Shown here: positions 35,035 through 43,797 of the stretch, one piece after another
How the letters are laid out: the number at the start of each line of letters is the position of its first letter
Numbering within the stretch: the stretch's first letter is position 1
NCBI RefSeq assembly: GCF_030264295.1
Contig: NZ_CP127173.1
Location: 10,485,501 to 10,549,500, forward strand
DNA length: 64,000 nucleotides
Source: Amycolatopsis nalaikhensis
GTDB taxonomy: Bacteria; Actinomycetota; Actinomycetes; Mycobacteriales; Pseudonocardiaceae
Reading direction: 5' to 3'
The notes under the pieces: model-generated
What the model was told of the DNA's origin: nothing
The model's input: the letters and a program-made list of their open reading frames with translations, nothing else
Database searches by the model: none
Program-made: the position numbers and the translations under genes

Positions 35035-35828
35035 CAAGCGGTGGGCGCGACCGCCCGGCGCACGCCTTCGGCCAGCTCCGCCGACAGCGCCCGGACCCCG
35101 GACGCGCCCTCGGCCGCCGCCGTGACCAGGGCCGAACCCACGATCACCGCGTCCGCGAACGACGCCACCTGGGCCGCCTGGTCGCCCGACCGCACACCCA
35201 GACCCACGCCGATCGGCAACGACGTGTGGGCGCGCGTGCGGCGGACCAGCTCTTCCGCGTGCACACCGACCTGCTCGCGGGCACCCGTGACACCCATGAC
35301 CGCCGTCGCGTAGACGAACCCCGAGGCCGCGTCCACCGTGCGGGCGATCCGCTCCTCCGACGACGACGGCGCCACCAGGAAGATCCGGTCCAAGCCGTGC
35401 GCGGACGAGGCTTCCATCCACGCGCCCGCCTCGTCCGGGATCAGGTCCGGCGTGATCATGCCGAGCCCGCCCGCCGACGCGAGGTCGCGCGCGAAGCGGT
35501 CCACGCCGTAGCGGTTGACCGGGTTCCAGTACGTCATCACGACCGCGCGGCCGCCGCGCGAGGACACCGATTCCACGACCTCGAACAGGTGCTTGAGGCG
35601 GAAACCGTTGTCCAGCGCGGTCACCGAGGCGGCCTGGATCGTCGGGCCGTCCATCACCGGGTCCGAATACGGGACGCCGACCTCGATCAGGTCCGCGCCG
35701 CCGTCGATGCAGGCCGCGATCAGGTCCTTGGACCCGTCGACCGTGGGGAACCCGGCCGGGAGGTAGCCGATCAGCGCGCCGCGCCCCTCCGCGCGCGTCG
35801 CCGCGAAGAGGTCGTCCAGCCCGCTCAT
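35034..35828 (-). CDS. trpA: Tryptophan synthase alpha subunit
   Basis: 264 residues. The active-site segment LIEVGVPYSDPVMDGPTIQ holds the catalytic Glu and Asp, and 'GMITPDLIPDEAGAW' and 'GVGLGVRSGDQA' are family blocks. It cleaves indole-3-glycerol phosphate and channels indole to TrpB. The start overlaps the trpB stop (ATGA). The longer upstream ORF in this frame is a shadow inside trpB. Confidence 0.97.
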   Translation of the reverse strand: MSGLDDLFAATRAEGRGALIGYLPAGFPTVDGSKDLIAACIDGGADLIEVGVPYSDPVMDGPTIQAASVTALDNGFRLKHLFEVVESVSSRGGRAVVMTYWNPVNRYGVDRFARDLASAGGLGMITPDLIPDEAGAWMEASSAHGLDRIFLVAPSSSEERIARTVDAASGFVYATAVMGVTGAREQVGVHAEELVRRTRAHTSLPIGVGLGVRSGDQAAQVASFADAVIVGSALVTAAAEGASGVRALSAELAEGVRRAVAPTA

Positions 35829-37060
35829 TCGTTCACCAGTCCGAACCACTTCGCCGCCGTGTCCATGTCCTTGTCGCCGCGGCCCGACAGGTTCACGATG
35901 ATCAACCCGTCCGGACCCAGCTCGCGGCCCAGCACCAGCGCGCCGGCCAGCGCGTGCGCCGACTCGATCGCCGGGATGATGCCCTCGGTGCGCGACAGCA
36001 GCTGGAACGCGTCCATCGCCTCGGCGTCGGTGACCGGGCGGTACTCGGCGCGGCCGGTGTCCTTCAGCCACGCGTGCTCGGGCCCGACGCCCGGGTAGTC
36101 GAGCCCGGCCGAGATCGAGTGCGACTCGACCGTCTGGCCGTCCTCGTCCTGCAGCAGGTACGTCATCGCGCCGTGCAGGTTGCCCGGAGAGCCCTTCGTG
36201 AGCGTCGCCCCGTGGCGGTTGCCCTCGATGCCCTCGCCGCCCGGCTCCAGGCCGACCAGCCGCACGGACGGGTCGTCGTAGAAGCCGGAGAAGATGCCGA
36301 TCGCGTTCGACCCGCCGCCGACGCACGCCGCGACGACGTCGGGCAGGCGCCCGGCCTGCTCGAGGATCTGCGCGCGGGCCTCTTCGCCGATGACGTGGTG
36401 GAAGTTGCGCACCATCGTCGGGAACGGCGCCGGCCCGGCGGCCGTGCCGAACAGGTAGTGCGTGGTGTCGGCGTTGGCGACCCAGTCGCGCAGAGCCTCG
36501 TTGATCGCGTCCTTCAGCGTGCGCGACCCGGTCTTGACCGGGATCACCTCGGCGCCGAGCAGCTTCATCCGGGCGACGTTCAGCGCCTGGCGCTCGGTGT
36601 CGACCTCGCCCATGTAGACGATGCAGTCGAGGTCGAGCAGCGCGCACGCGGTGGCCGTGGCGACGCCGTGCTGGCCCGCGCCGGTTTCGGCGATGACGCG
36701 CTTCTTGCCCATCCGCTTGGTGAGCAGCGCCTGGCCCAGCACGTTGTTGATCTTGTGCGAGCCGGTGTGGTTCAGGTCCTCGCGCTTGAGGAACACGCGC
36801 GCGCCACCGGCGTGCTCGCCGAAGCGCTTGGCCTCGGTGAGCAGCGACGGGCGGCCCGCGTACTCGCGCAGCAGGCGGTTGAACTCGTTCAGGAAGTCCG
36901 GGTCGTTGCGGGCCTTGTCGTACTCGGTGGCGACCTCGTCGACGACGCCGATCAGCGCCTCCGGCATGAACCGCCCGCCGTACGGGCCGTAGTAGCCGCG
37001 CTCGTCAGGGTCGTGCGTGCCGACCTCGTGAGGCTGTTTGACACCGTGCTCTTGGGTCAC
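35825..37060 (-). CDS. trpB: Tryptophan synthase beta subunit
   Basis: 411 residues. The pyridoxal-phosphate lysine lies in NHTGSHKINNVLGQ (about 95-108), the phosphate-binding glycine loop is CVGGGSNAIG, and GRFMPEALIG opens the domain. The indole-condensing subunit. 4-base overlaps with trpC upstream and trpA downstream indicate a coupled trpC-B-A unit. Confidence 0.98.
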   Translation of the reverse strand: MTQEHGVKQPHEVGTHDPDERGYYGPYGGRFMPEALIGVVDEVATEYDKARNDPDFLNEFNRLLREYAGRPSLLTEAKRFGEHAGGARVFLKREDLNHTGSHKINNVLGQALLTKRMGKKRVIAETGAGQHGVATATACALLDLDCIVYMGEVDTERQALNVARMKLLGAEVIPVKTGSRTLKDAINEALRDWVANADTTHYLFGTAAGPAPFPTMVRNFHHVIGEEARAQILEQAGRLPDVVAACVGGGSNAIGIFSGFYDDPSVRLVGLEPGGEGIEGNRHGATLTKGSPGNLHGAMTYLLQDEDGQTVESHSISAGLDYPGVGPEHAWLKDTGRAEYRPVTDAEAMDAFQLLSRTEGIIPAIESAHALAGALVLGRELGPDGLIIVNLSGRGDKDMDTAAKWFGLVNE

Positions 37061-37866
37061 CGCGACGGCCTCGGGCAGGCGGGGTGGGATCCGGCGGTGA
37101 CGAGCTTGACCAGGGCGCCCTTCGGGTCGCCGGAGGCGACGAGCCCCTCGCCGACCAGCACCGCGTCGGCGCCGTGGCCGGCGTACGACATGAGGTCGCC
37201 CGGGCCGCGGACGCCGGACTCGGCGACCTTGTAGACGTCCATCGGCAGGCCGGGGGCCAGCCGCGAGAAGACGTCCCGGTCCACCTCGAGGGTGTGCAGG
37301 TTGCGCGCGTTGACGCCGATGACCTTGGCGCCCGCCTCGAGGGCCTTGTCGGCCTCCTCGGCGTTGTGGATCTCCACCAGCGCGGTCATGCCCAGCGATT
37401 CGACGCGGTCGAGCAGCGCGACGAGCGCGTTCTGCTCCAGCGCGGCGACGATCAGCAGCACCATGTCGGCGCCGTGCAGGCGGGCCTCGTGCACCTGGTA
37501 CGGGCTGACGATGAAGTCCTTGCGCAGGATGGGGATGTCCACCGCGGCGCGGACGGCGTCGAGGTCGGCCAGCGAACCGCCGAAGCGGCGCTGCTCGGTC
37601 AGCACGCTGATCACGCGCGCGCCGCCGTCTTCGTAGTCCTTCGCCAGCGCGGCCGGGTCGGGGATGTCGGCCAGTGCGCCCTTGGAGGGGCTGCGCCGCT
37701 TCACCTCGGCGATCACGCCGATGCCGGACTCGCGCAGCGCGGCCATCACGTCGCGGGGCGCCGGGGCGGCGGCCGCGCGGATCTTGAGTTCGTCGAACGG
37801 CAGCGCGGATTCCCGCACGGCGAGGTCTTCCCGCACGCCGGCGACGATGTCTTCGAGCACGCTCAC
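37057..37866 (-). CDS. trpC: Indole-3-glycerol phosphate synthase
   Basis: 269 residues from GTG 37866 (SVLEDIVAGVREDLAVRE). Family motifs are IAEVKRRSPSKGAL with catalytic Lys, 'LRKDFIVSPYQVHEARLHGA', GVNARNLHTLEVD and 'VAESGVRGPGDL'. It converts carboxyphenylaminodeoxyribulose phosphate to indole-glycerol phosphate. The preceding step (TrpF) has no separate gene here and is presumably done by PriA. The 124-base gap to the upstream membrane gene may hold an internal promoter (TTAGCAT-like -10 on the minus strand). Confidence 0.96.
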   Translation of the reverse strand: MSVLEDIVAGVREDLAVRESALPFDELKIRAAAAPAPRDVMAALRESGIGVIAEVKRRSPSKGALADIPDPAALAKDYEDGGARVISVLTEQRRFGGSLADLDAVRAAVDIPILRKDFIVSPYQVHEARLHGADMVLLIVAALEQNALVALLDRVESLGMTALVEIHNAEEADKALEAGAKVIGVNARNLHTLEVDRDVFSRLAPGLPMDVYKVAESGVRGPGDLMSYAGHGADAVLVGEGLVASGDPKGALVKLVTAGSHPACPRPSR

Positions 37867-37990
37867 CGGGCGCCCCCGCCCGGCCACACGCTCACGGTTT
37901 CACTCGCAAGGTCGCTCACAAAAACCTTCCCCTTCCCGCCGAAACGATGCTAACCCCCGCATCCGAGGCGCTCGGTTCCGGGTGCGTGCG

Positions 37991-38557
37991 TTAGTCCGAA
38001 TGCCTGCCCCGGACGTCCGTGGGGTCCTCCCCTTCCGACAGTGCTTCCCACAGCTCGGCGTCGGGATCGCGCACCTTCTTCCGCGTCGACGGCGCCGCGT
38101 ACTTCGCGCCGAGCCGGGTGGCCCGGCCCGCGCCCTTGACGGCTGCCAACCCGGCGGCGGCGACGAGAATTCCGCCGAGCACGGCCAGCCCGCGGCCGAT
38201 CAGCATCTGGGACACCGGCAGCCCGTCGGCGTAACCGCCGAAGCGGACCCCGGCGATCCCGGTCCAGACCGCGGCCGCCCCGGCCAGCACCAGCACGACG
38301 CCGAGGACGCGCCGGGCCCAGCCGCCGGTCGCCACGACCCCGGCCACGCCGGCCAGCGCGAGCAGGGCCAGCGGCACCAGCGCCGTCGCCCGCTGCTCGC
38401 CCGTTTCGCGGTAGAGCACGGTCCCGCGGACGCCGCCGTCGCGGAACTCGGCGAACCACGTCAGGCGTGACGCGCCCCACAGCGCCAGCGCGCCCAGCAG
38501 CAGCGCCACCACGATCATCCACAGTGGACGGCGGGATGGCTTGGCCTCCTCAGACAT
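37991..38557 (-). CDS. TIGR02234-type membrane protein of the trp operon (Rv1610-like)
   Basis: 188 residues with four membrane helices (about 12-30, 55-78, 84-103, 120-142) and a charged C-terminal tail (LGAKYAAPSTRKKVRDPDAE). It lies between trpE and trpC exactly as Rv1610 does in M. tuberculosis. The family is defined by trp-operon association; molecular function unknown. The start overlaps the trpE stop by 8 bases. A role in tryptophan export or precursor handling is only a guess. Confidence 0.88.
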   Translation of the reverse strand: MSEEAKPSRRPLWMIVVALLLGALALWGASRLTWFAEFRDGGVRGTVLYRETGEQRATALVPLALLALAGVAGVVATGGWARRVLGVVLVLAGAAAVWTGIAGVRFGGYADGLPVSQMLIGRGLAVLGGILVAAAGLAAVKGAGRATRLGAKYAAPSTRKKVRDPDAELWEALSEGEDPTDVRGRHSD

Positions 38558-40118
38558 GAGCGCTGTCCGCCACCGGGTCGAGCGCGCCCGCCGCCACCAT
38601 GGTCTGGGCCGCGGCGACGGCCGAGAGCACGGTTCTGGCCTTGTTCAGCGACTCGGTGTCCTCGTAGTCCGGCACCGAGTCGGCGACCACCCCGCCGCCG
38701 GCCTGGACGTGCGCGATGCCGTCCTTGACCAGCGCCGTGCGGATCGCGATCGCCGTGTCGGCGTCGCCGGCGAAGTCGAGGTAGCCGACGACGCCGCCGT
38801 ACAGCGCGCGGCGGACCGGCTCGAGCTCCTCGATCAGCTCCATCGCGCGGACCTTCGGCGCGCCCGACAGCGTCCCGGCCGGGAAGCACGCGGTGACCGC
38901 GTCGAACGCCGTCTTGTCGTCGGCCAGCTCGCCGGTGACGGTCGACACGATGTGCATGACGTGGCTGTAGCGCTCGATCTGGAAGAAGTCGACGACGCGC
39001 ACGGTGCCGGGCTTGCAGACCTTGCCGAGGTCGTTGCGGCCGAGGTCGACGAGCATGAGGTGCTCGGCGCGTTCCTTCTCGTCCGCCAGGAGGTCCTTGG
39101 CCAGCTGGGCGTCTTCTTCGGGGTCGGCACCGCGCCAGCGGGTGCCCGCGATCGGGTGCGTGGTCGCGCGGCCGTCCCGCACGGTGACCAGGGATTCGGG
39201 GCTGGAGCCGACGATGTCGAAGCCCTCGAGCCGCAGCAGGTACATGTACGGGCTGGGGTTGGACGTCCGCAGCACGCGGTAGATGTCGATCGCGTCGGCC
39301 GCGGTCGGGATCTCGAACCGTTGCGACGGCACGATCTGGAACGCTTCCCCGGCCTTGATCGCTTCGACGGCCTTCTCGACGGCCGCGTGGAAGTCCTCCT
39401 TGGAGCGCTTCCGGACGAACTCGGGCGCGGGCCGGTCGAACGCGGCGACGGTGGCGGGCGCGGGCACCTGCAGCTGCTCGGTCATCGCGCTCAGCCGGGC
39501 GACGGCGTCGTCGTAGGCCGCGTCCACGCGCTCGGGCGAGTCGTCCCAGTTGACGGCGTTCGCGATGAGCGTGACCGTGCCCTCGTGGTGGTCGAACGCC
39601 GCGAGGTCGGCGGCCAGCAGCATGGTCAGCTCGGGGATGTCGAGGTCGCGCTCGGCCAGCTCGGGCAGCTTTTCCAGCCAGCGGACGGCGTCGTAGCCGA
39701 TGTAGCCGACCATGCCGCCGGTCAGCGGCGGCAATCCGGGCAACGGCTCCGTGTGCAACGCTTCGATCGTTTCACGAAGCACCGTGAGCGGGTTGCCTTC
39801 GGAAGGCAGGCCGACCGGCGGGGTGCCGGTCCAGACCGCTTCGCCGTCGCGGACGGTCAGCGCGGCCGGGCTGCGGACGCCGATGAACGACCAGCGCGTC
39901 CAGGAAGCCCCGTTTTCGGCCGACTCGAACAGGAACGTGCCCGGCCGGTCGGCGGCGAGCTTGCGGTACACCCCGATCGGCGTCTCGCCGTCGGCGAGGA
40001 CCCGGCGCACGACCGGGATCACGCGGCGGCTCTCGGCGAGGGCGCGGAAGTCCTCGCGGGACGGGCTGACCGAGCCGGGGCCGGCCGAACCGGCGGAAGC
40101 GCTGACCATGGGACTCAT
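38550..40118 (-). CDS. trpE: Anthranilate synthase component I
   Basis: 522 residues from ATG 40118; ATGs at 40163 and 40109 are alternatives, but 40163 lies inside a palindromic operator. The chorismate-binding domain shows 'SNPSPYMYLLRLEGFDIVGS', HPIAGTRWRGAD, 'LVDLGRNDLGKVC' and the QAGGGVVADSVPDYE end. It makes anthranilate from chorismate with glutamine or ammonia; the glutamine amidotransferase partner (TrpG) is not in the window. First gene of trpE-TM-trpC-trpB-trpA, divergent from a TetR gene. Confidence 0.95.
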   Translation of the reverse strand: MSPMVSASAGSAGPGSVSPSREDFRALAESRRVIPVVRRVLADGETPIGVYRKLAADRPGTFLFESAENGASWTRWSFIGVRSPAALTVRDGEAVWTGTPPVGLPSEGNPLTVLRETIEALHTEPLPGLPPLTGGMVGYIGYDAVRWLEKLPELAERDLDIPELTMLLAADLAAFDHHEGTVTLIANAVNWDDSPERVDAAYDDAVARLSAMTEQLQVPAPATVAAFDRPAPEFVRKRSKEDFHAAVEKAVEAIKAGEAFQIVPSQRFEIPTAADAIDIYRVLRTSNPSPYMYLLRLEGFDIVGSSPESLVTVRDGRATTHPIAGTRWRGADPEEDAQLAKDLLADEKERAEHLMLVDLGRNDLGKVCKPGTVRVVDFFQIERYSHVMHIVSTVTGELADDKTAFDAVTACFPAGTLSGAPKVRAMELIEELEPVRRALYGGVVGYLDFAGDADTAIAIRTALVKDGIAHVQAGGGVVADSVPDYEDTESLNKARTVLSAVAAAQTMVAAGALDPVADSAHV

Positions 40119-40155
40119 TGTGCCGTTGCGCCGAGAGGCGTCGTCGCCGGGTGCC

Positions 40156-40177
40156 AAATTCATGGACCGTTGAATTT
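40156..40177. promoter_or_regulatory. Palindromic operator between trpE and the divergent TetR gene
   Basis: Perfect 7-bp inverted repeat AAATTCA (40156-40162) / TGAATTT (40171-40177) with an 8-base centre. It is unusually A/T-rich for this DNA and is a good candidate binding site for the adjacent TetR regulator, placing trpE and the regulator under one site. Confidence 0.6.
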
Positions 40178-40187
40178 AAGTGGGGCG

Positions 40188-40820
40188 ATGAGTCATGATG
40201 GACGCGTGAGCACCACGGACAACACGGAGACTACTGCCCGGCGCCGCGGCCGGCGGCCCGCGGGACAGGACACGCGCACGGCGCTGATCGAAGCCGCGCG
40301 GACCGTGTTCGCCGAGAACGGCTACGACGGCGCGACCGTGCGCGCGATCGCGACCAGGGCGGGTGTCGACGCCGCGATGGTCAACCACTGGTTCGGCAGC
40401 AAGGAAGGCCTGTTCGCCCAGGCGGTGCTCAAGCTGCCGTTCGACCCCCTGGAACTGCTGGAGATCCTCCGCGACGGCCCGGACGACGAGCTGGCGGAGC
40501 GCATCGTCCGCACGTTCATCACCCGCTGGGACAGCGCGGGCGGCGGCGTGTTCGTGGCGCTCATCCGCAGCGTCACCGGCCACGAGCAGGCCGGCCACGT
40601 CCTGCGCGACTTCTTCCAGAAGTTCTTCACGGCGCTGATCTCGTCGGTCGGCGCGGACAACCCGGAGCTGCGGATGACGCTGTGCGCGTCGCAGATGGTC
40701 GGCATGGGGATGGTCCGGTACGTGGCGAAGTTCGAGCCGCTGGCCACCGAGGACGTCGAGGTCATCGTGCGCGCGGTCGCGCCGAACCTGCAGCGCTACC
40801 TCACCGGCGACCTCGGCTGA
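40188..40820 (+). CDS. TetR/AcrR-family regulator divergent from trpE
   Basis: 210 residues from ATG 40188 (GTG 40206 possible). HTH region: 'RTVFAENGYDGATVRAIATR', AGVDAAMVNHWFGSKEGLF. The C-terminal ligand-binding domain resembles that of the regulator at 44606-45220, with which it shares RRGRRP, GYDGATVR and a Gly-Pro-terminated 'EILRDGP/AILEGP' helix; the two are paralogues. The likely target is its own gene and trpE. Ligand unknown. Confidence 0.88.
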   Translation: MSHDGRVSTTDNTETTARRRGRRPAGQDTRTALIEAARTVFAENGYDGATVRAIATRAGVDAAMVNHWFGSKEGLFAQAVLKLPFDPLELLEILRDGPDDELAERIVRTFITRWDSAGGGVFVALIRSVTGHEQAGHVLRDFFQKFFTALISSVGADNPELRMTLCASQMVGMGMVRYVAKFEPLATEDVEVIVRAVAPNLQRYLTGDLG

Positions 40821-40823
40821 GGC

Positions 40824-41543
40824 TCACAGCCGGGTCGCGGCCACGGCCGCGCCCGGGACGAGCAGCAACGCGCCGATCATCGACACCACACACAGCCCGA
40901 CGAGGAACTGGTCCGGGTTGTCTTCGTCCGTGGTCCGGACGTGCGTCGCGTCGTACACGACGGTCACCCGGTCGCCGGGGCGGTACGTCCGGTCGGAGTG
41001 CCAGGCGATCTCGGCGGTCTTCTCGGCTCCGGCCGCGATGTAGGAGACGTGGAACGTCGACGTGCCGCGCGCCGGGTCGTGGACGTCCAGCACGACTCCC
41101 TCGGTCCGCGTCCCGGTTTCCAGCAGGTCCTGCGTGACGGCGTCGAGCGCGGACAGGACGAGGACCGCCGCCACCAGCACGCCGCCCCCGAACACGGCCA
41201 GCGCCCACTCGAAGCGGCGGCCGCCGCGGGGCACCGGCGGCCCGGCTTCCAGGTCGGCGGTCGACAACGGCGGCAACGCGCCCCGGTGCGGGACGAGCAC
41301 CCGGATCCGGCGCTCGAACCGCCGCACCAGCACGACGGCCGAAGCCGTCACGGCGGCCGTCCCGCCGAGCCCGGCACCGGCGAGCACGACGTCACCCGCG
41401 CCGAACCGGTGCGCCAGCTGCCAAGCCGTGCCGGCGGCGAGCGTCACGAACCCCATCGCCCCGAACGCGCCCACGAGCACCCAGCACACCCGCCACGCGC
41501 GCAGCCGGCGGGCCGCCCGCAGGCGGCGCGGCCGGTCGCTCAC
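40824..41543 (-). CDS. DUF3592 membrane protein
   Basis: 239 residues from GTG 41543. Arg-rich N-terminus, membrane helices at about 22-42, 50-75, 118-140 and near the C-terminus (FLVGLCVVSMIGALLLVPGA). The extracytoplasmic part matches DUF3592: TEGVVLDVHD ... 'YRPGDRVTVVYDATH'. Function unknown. Its stop lies 3 bases from the convergent TetR stop. Confidence 0.8.
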   Translation of the reverse strand: MSDRPRRLRAARRLRAWRVCWVLVGAFGAMGFVTLAAGTAWQLAHRFGAGDVVLAGAGLGGTAAVTASAVVLVRRFERRIRVLVPHRGALPPLSTADLEAGPPVPRGGRRFEWALAVFGGGVLVAAVLVLSALDAVTQDLLETGTRTEGVVLDVHDPARGTSTFHVSYIAAGAEKTAEIAWHSDRTYRPGDRVTVVYDATHVRTTDEDNPDQFLVGLCVVSMIGALLLVPGAAVAATRL

Positions 41544-41695
41544 CACGAGATCTCCACGTGCCGCCCCAGCGACGCTCCCTGTCCGGCCCACGGCCGGGTC
41601 GCCGTCACGATACCCGATGCGGAATGGCGGGGTATCGCCTTTCGCTGACACCCTTCGCGCATTCGGGGAATCGACGGCGTTCGTATCCTTTGCCC

Positions 41696-42529
41696 ATGAA
41701 GCCAACGTCTTCAGGCCCGGCGGCGAGAACTCTCGCCGCTTCGCTGCGCGAAGAACGCGAAGCACGCGGAGTCGGCCTACGCGTTCTCGCGGACAAATTG
41801 GGGATATTGCCGCAGACGCTGTCGTTGTGGGAAAAAGGGCAGCGGCTGCCGAGCGTCGAGGACGTGTCGGCGATCCTCGCGCTGCTGCGGGTGACCGGGG
41901 AGAAACGCGACCGCATCCGGACTCTGGCAAGGCACGCGCGGGAACCCAACTGGCTCGCGTCGAGCAGTTCCGACATCCCCTTCGCCCTCACCACCATTCT
42001 CAACCTGGAAAGCACGGCCAAAGCCATCACGGCGTGGGCGCCACTCTTGGTCCCCGGACTGCTCCAGACCCCGGACTACATCCGGTCCATAATGGACAGT
42101 TCCCCTGTCTCGGTCGAGCAGGCCGACAAGCGGCTCCAGGTCCGGCTGGACCGGCAGCGCATCCTCGGCGGCCGGGAACCGGTCCGCTACACGGCCCTTA
42201 TCGGCGAGCGAGCCCTGCACGAAAACTTCGGCGGTCCCGGAATCATGTCCGACCAGATCGATCACCTGCTGGACATGTCGGAGCGGACCACGATCAGCGT
42301 GCGCATCGTGCCGACCGGAATCGGCTACCACCCCGGCCTCATCGGCCCCTTCGAAATCTACGACTTCGACCAGGCACCTTCGATCACCGCGGTGGAGCAC
42401 GTGCATTCGACCGCGTTCCTCCACGAGCACGACCAGACCGCGGGCCACCGGCGCGTTGCTAAGCTGCTCAGTGGACTAGCCCTGAGCGAAGAAGCCACTC
42501 GAGCGCTGCTTCGGGAGGCGGCACCGTAA
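41696..42529 (+). CDS. XRE-family regulator with DUF5753 domain
   Basis: 277 residues from ATG 41696. An XRE helix-turn-helix (LREEREARGVGLRVLADKLG ... 'TLSLWEKGQRLPS') is followed by the DUF5753 domain (VPGLLQTPDYIRSIM, 'ALIGERALH', 'ISVRIVPTGIGYHPG'). These pair with a small DUF397 protein, present 11 bases downstream; Streptomyces examples (BldB/WhiJ-type) influence development. A TATCCT -10-like hexamer 6 bases before the ATG suggests leaderless transcription. Confidence 0.92.
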   Translation: MKPTSSGPAARTLAASLREEREARGVGLRVLADKLGILPQTLSLWEKGQRLPSVEDVSAILALLRVTGEKRDRIRTLARHAREPNWLASSSSDIPFALTTILNLESTAKAITAWAPLLVPGLLQTPDYIRSIMDSSPVSVEQADKRLQVRLDRQRILGGREPVRYTALIGERALHENFGGPGIMSDQIDHLLDMSERTTISVRIVPTGIGYHPGLIGPFEIYDFDQAPSITAVEHVHSTAFLHEHDQTAGHRRVAKLLSGLALSEEATRALLREAAP

Positions 42530-42540
42530 CGGAGGCCAAG

Positions 42541-42708
42541 GTGAGCGCGACCGTTTGGCGCAAGTCGTCCTACAGCGGGCACGAAGGCAGCTGCGTCGAG
42601 GTGGCGCTGGGGCCGGTCGTGGGCGTGCGGGACACGAAGGCCCGGCGTTCGGGCCGGCTGACCGTCTCCGCCGCCGCCTGGCGCGGGGTGCTCGACCGGC
42701 TGCGCTGA
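42541..42708 (+). CDS. DUF397 small protein, partner of the XRE regulator
   Basis: 55 residues, GTG start at 42541 with GGAGGCC directly upstream, stop TGA at 42706-42708. The sequence opens 'VSATVWRKSSYSGHEGSCVE' and has the VRDTK and 'VSAAAWRGVL' blocks defining DUF397. It follows the XRE-DUF5753 gene by 11 bases, the standard arrangement of these pairs in actinomycetes. It probably antagonises or tunes the regulator. Confidence 0.93.
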   Translation: MSATVWRKSSYSGHEGSCVEVALGPVVGVRDTKARRSGRLTVSAAAWRGVLDRLR

Positions 42709-42711
42709 CCG

Positions 42712-43065
42712 TCAGCGGGCGAGCAGCAGCGCGATCAGCGCCAGCGCGCCCGGCAGCACCTGCACGAACAGGATCCGCTTGCTGGCCGTCGCCGCGCCGT
42801 AGAGCCCGGCGATGATCACGCAGACCAGGCCGTACAGCTGGAGCTGGAACTGGTCCGCGATCAGGCCCCAGACCAGCGCCAGCGCGAGGAAGCCGTTGTA
42901 CAGCCCCTGGTTCGCGGCCAGTGTCTTGCTCTCCTCGGCGAACTCCGGCGTCGTGCCGAAGGCCGCGCGGGCGCGGGGTGTCGTCCAGAGGAACATCTCC
43001 AGGACGACGATGTAGACGTGGATCAGGGCGACCAGCCCGATCAGGACGTCGGCGACGACTGTCAC
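42712..43065 (-). CDS. DUF1304 small membrane protein
   Basis: 117 residues, four membrane helices: 'VADVLIGLVALIHVYIVVLE' (about 4-23), then about 50-66, 75-92 and 98-115. The conserved WTTPRARAAFG loop after helix 1 defines DUF1304. GTG start overlaps the intended hisI stop (GTGA), so it is the last gene of the hisF-TM-hisI unit. Function unknown. Confidence 0.87.
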   Translation of the reverse strand: MTVVADVLIGLVALIHVYIVVLEMFLWTTPRARAAFGTTPEFAEESKTLAANQGLYNGFLALALVWGLIADQFQLQLYGLVCVIIAGLYGAATASKRILFVQVLPGALALIALLLAR

Positions 43066-43423
43066 GCGAGCTCTTCTCGTCGGCCAGGAGCAGGCGCTCC
43101 TCGGTGTCGAAACAGGTGTGCGTGCCGGTGTGACAGGCCGGGCCGGTCTGGTCGACGCGCAGGAGGACCGTATCGCCGTCGCAGTCGATGCGCACTTCGC
43201 GAACGTGCTGGTAGTGGCCGGACGTCTCGCCCTTGACCCACAGCTTCTGCCTGCTCCGCGACCAGTACGTGCCGCGGCGGGTGGCCAGGGTGGCGGCGAG
43301 CGCGTCGTCGTTCATCCAGGCCATCATCAGCACGTCGGAGGTGGCGTGCTCGACGACGACCGCGGCGATCAGGCCGTCGGCGTTGCGCTTGAGGCGCGCC
43401 GAGACGGCCGCGTCCAGGGTCAT
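43062..43423 (-). CDS. hisI: Phosphoribosyl-AMP cyclohydrolase, with probable one-base deletion at the 3' end
   Basis: About 119 residues as intended. Zinc/metal motifs DCDGDTVLLRV and QTGPACHTGTHTCFD and 'AWMNDDALAAT' are canonical for HisI, which opens the ring of phosphoribosyl-AMP. As given, the frame runs past LLLADEKSS without a stop to 42476, through the two next genes. Adding one base beside GAGCTC (43068-43073) gives an end 'E-L-A-stop' at 43062 that overlaps the next start by GTGA. Start ATG 43423 overlaps the upstream gene by 4 bases. Confidence 0.88.
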
Positions 43424-43797
43424 GCCCGTACTCCCAGGATGTGCCGCTTGAGCGGCATCGAGTTCAACAGGACGAAGGCGTAGCCGTACCCGGCGAAGGA
43501 CAGCCCGGAGAACAGCTTGTTCCACCACAGCGCCGCACCGAGCAGCAGGAACGCGTGCAGCAGCGCGAACACCACGGCGACGACCAGGCCGCCGATGCGG
43601 GCGCTGCCCATCTTGAGCACGAGCCCGGTGGTGACGACGCCGCCGAGGATGAGCGCGAGCGCGGGCATCCGGTAGATCTCGAGCCCCGACCCGGCGCTCA
43701 GCACCGGGATCAGGTCGAGCAGCGCCCACGCGACCGGCAGCCCGACCAGCAGCGCGGCGGTGACCTTCACCTCGACGGGTGCCTGCCAGGACTTCAC
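43420..43797 (-). CDS. Small integral membrane protein between hisF and hisI
   Basis: 125 residues with four membrane helices (about 10-30, 40-60, 65-88, 95-112) and a basic end (NSMPLKRHILGVRA). GTG start overlaps the hisF stop (GTGA) and its end overlaps the hisI start (ATGA), so it is firmly embedded in the his transcript. No family recognised; function unknown. Confidence 0.82.
   Translation of the reverse strand: MKSWQAPVEVKVTAALLVGLPVAWALLDLIPVLSAGSGLEIYRMPALALILGGVVTTGLVLKMGSARIGGLVVAVVFALLHAFLLLGAALWWNKLFSGLSFAGYGYAFVLLNSMPLKRHILGVRA

Noticed and set aside
40119..40163. trpE start at ATG 40163
   Set aside because: The codon overlaps the palindromic operator and has no ribosome-binding site; the added residues are not TrpE-like.
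41696..42708. Classical toxin-antitoxin system
   Set aside because: XRE-DUF5753 with DUF397 is a known actinobacterial regulator pair; no toxin fold is visible.
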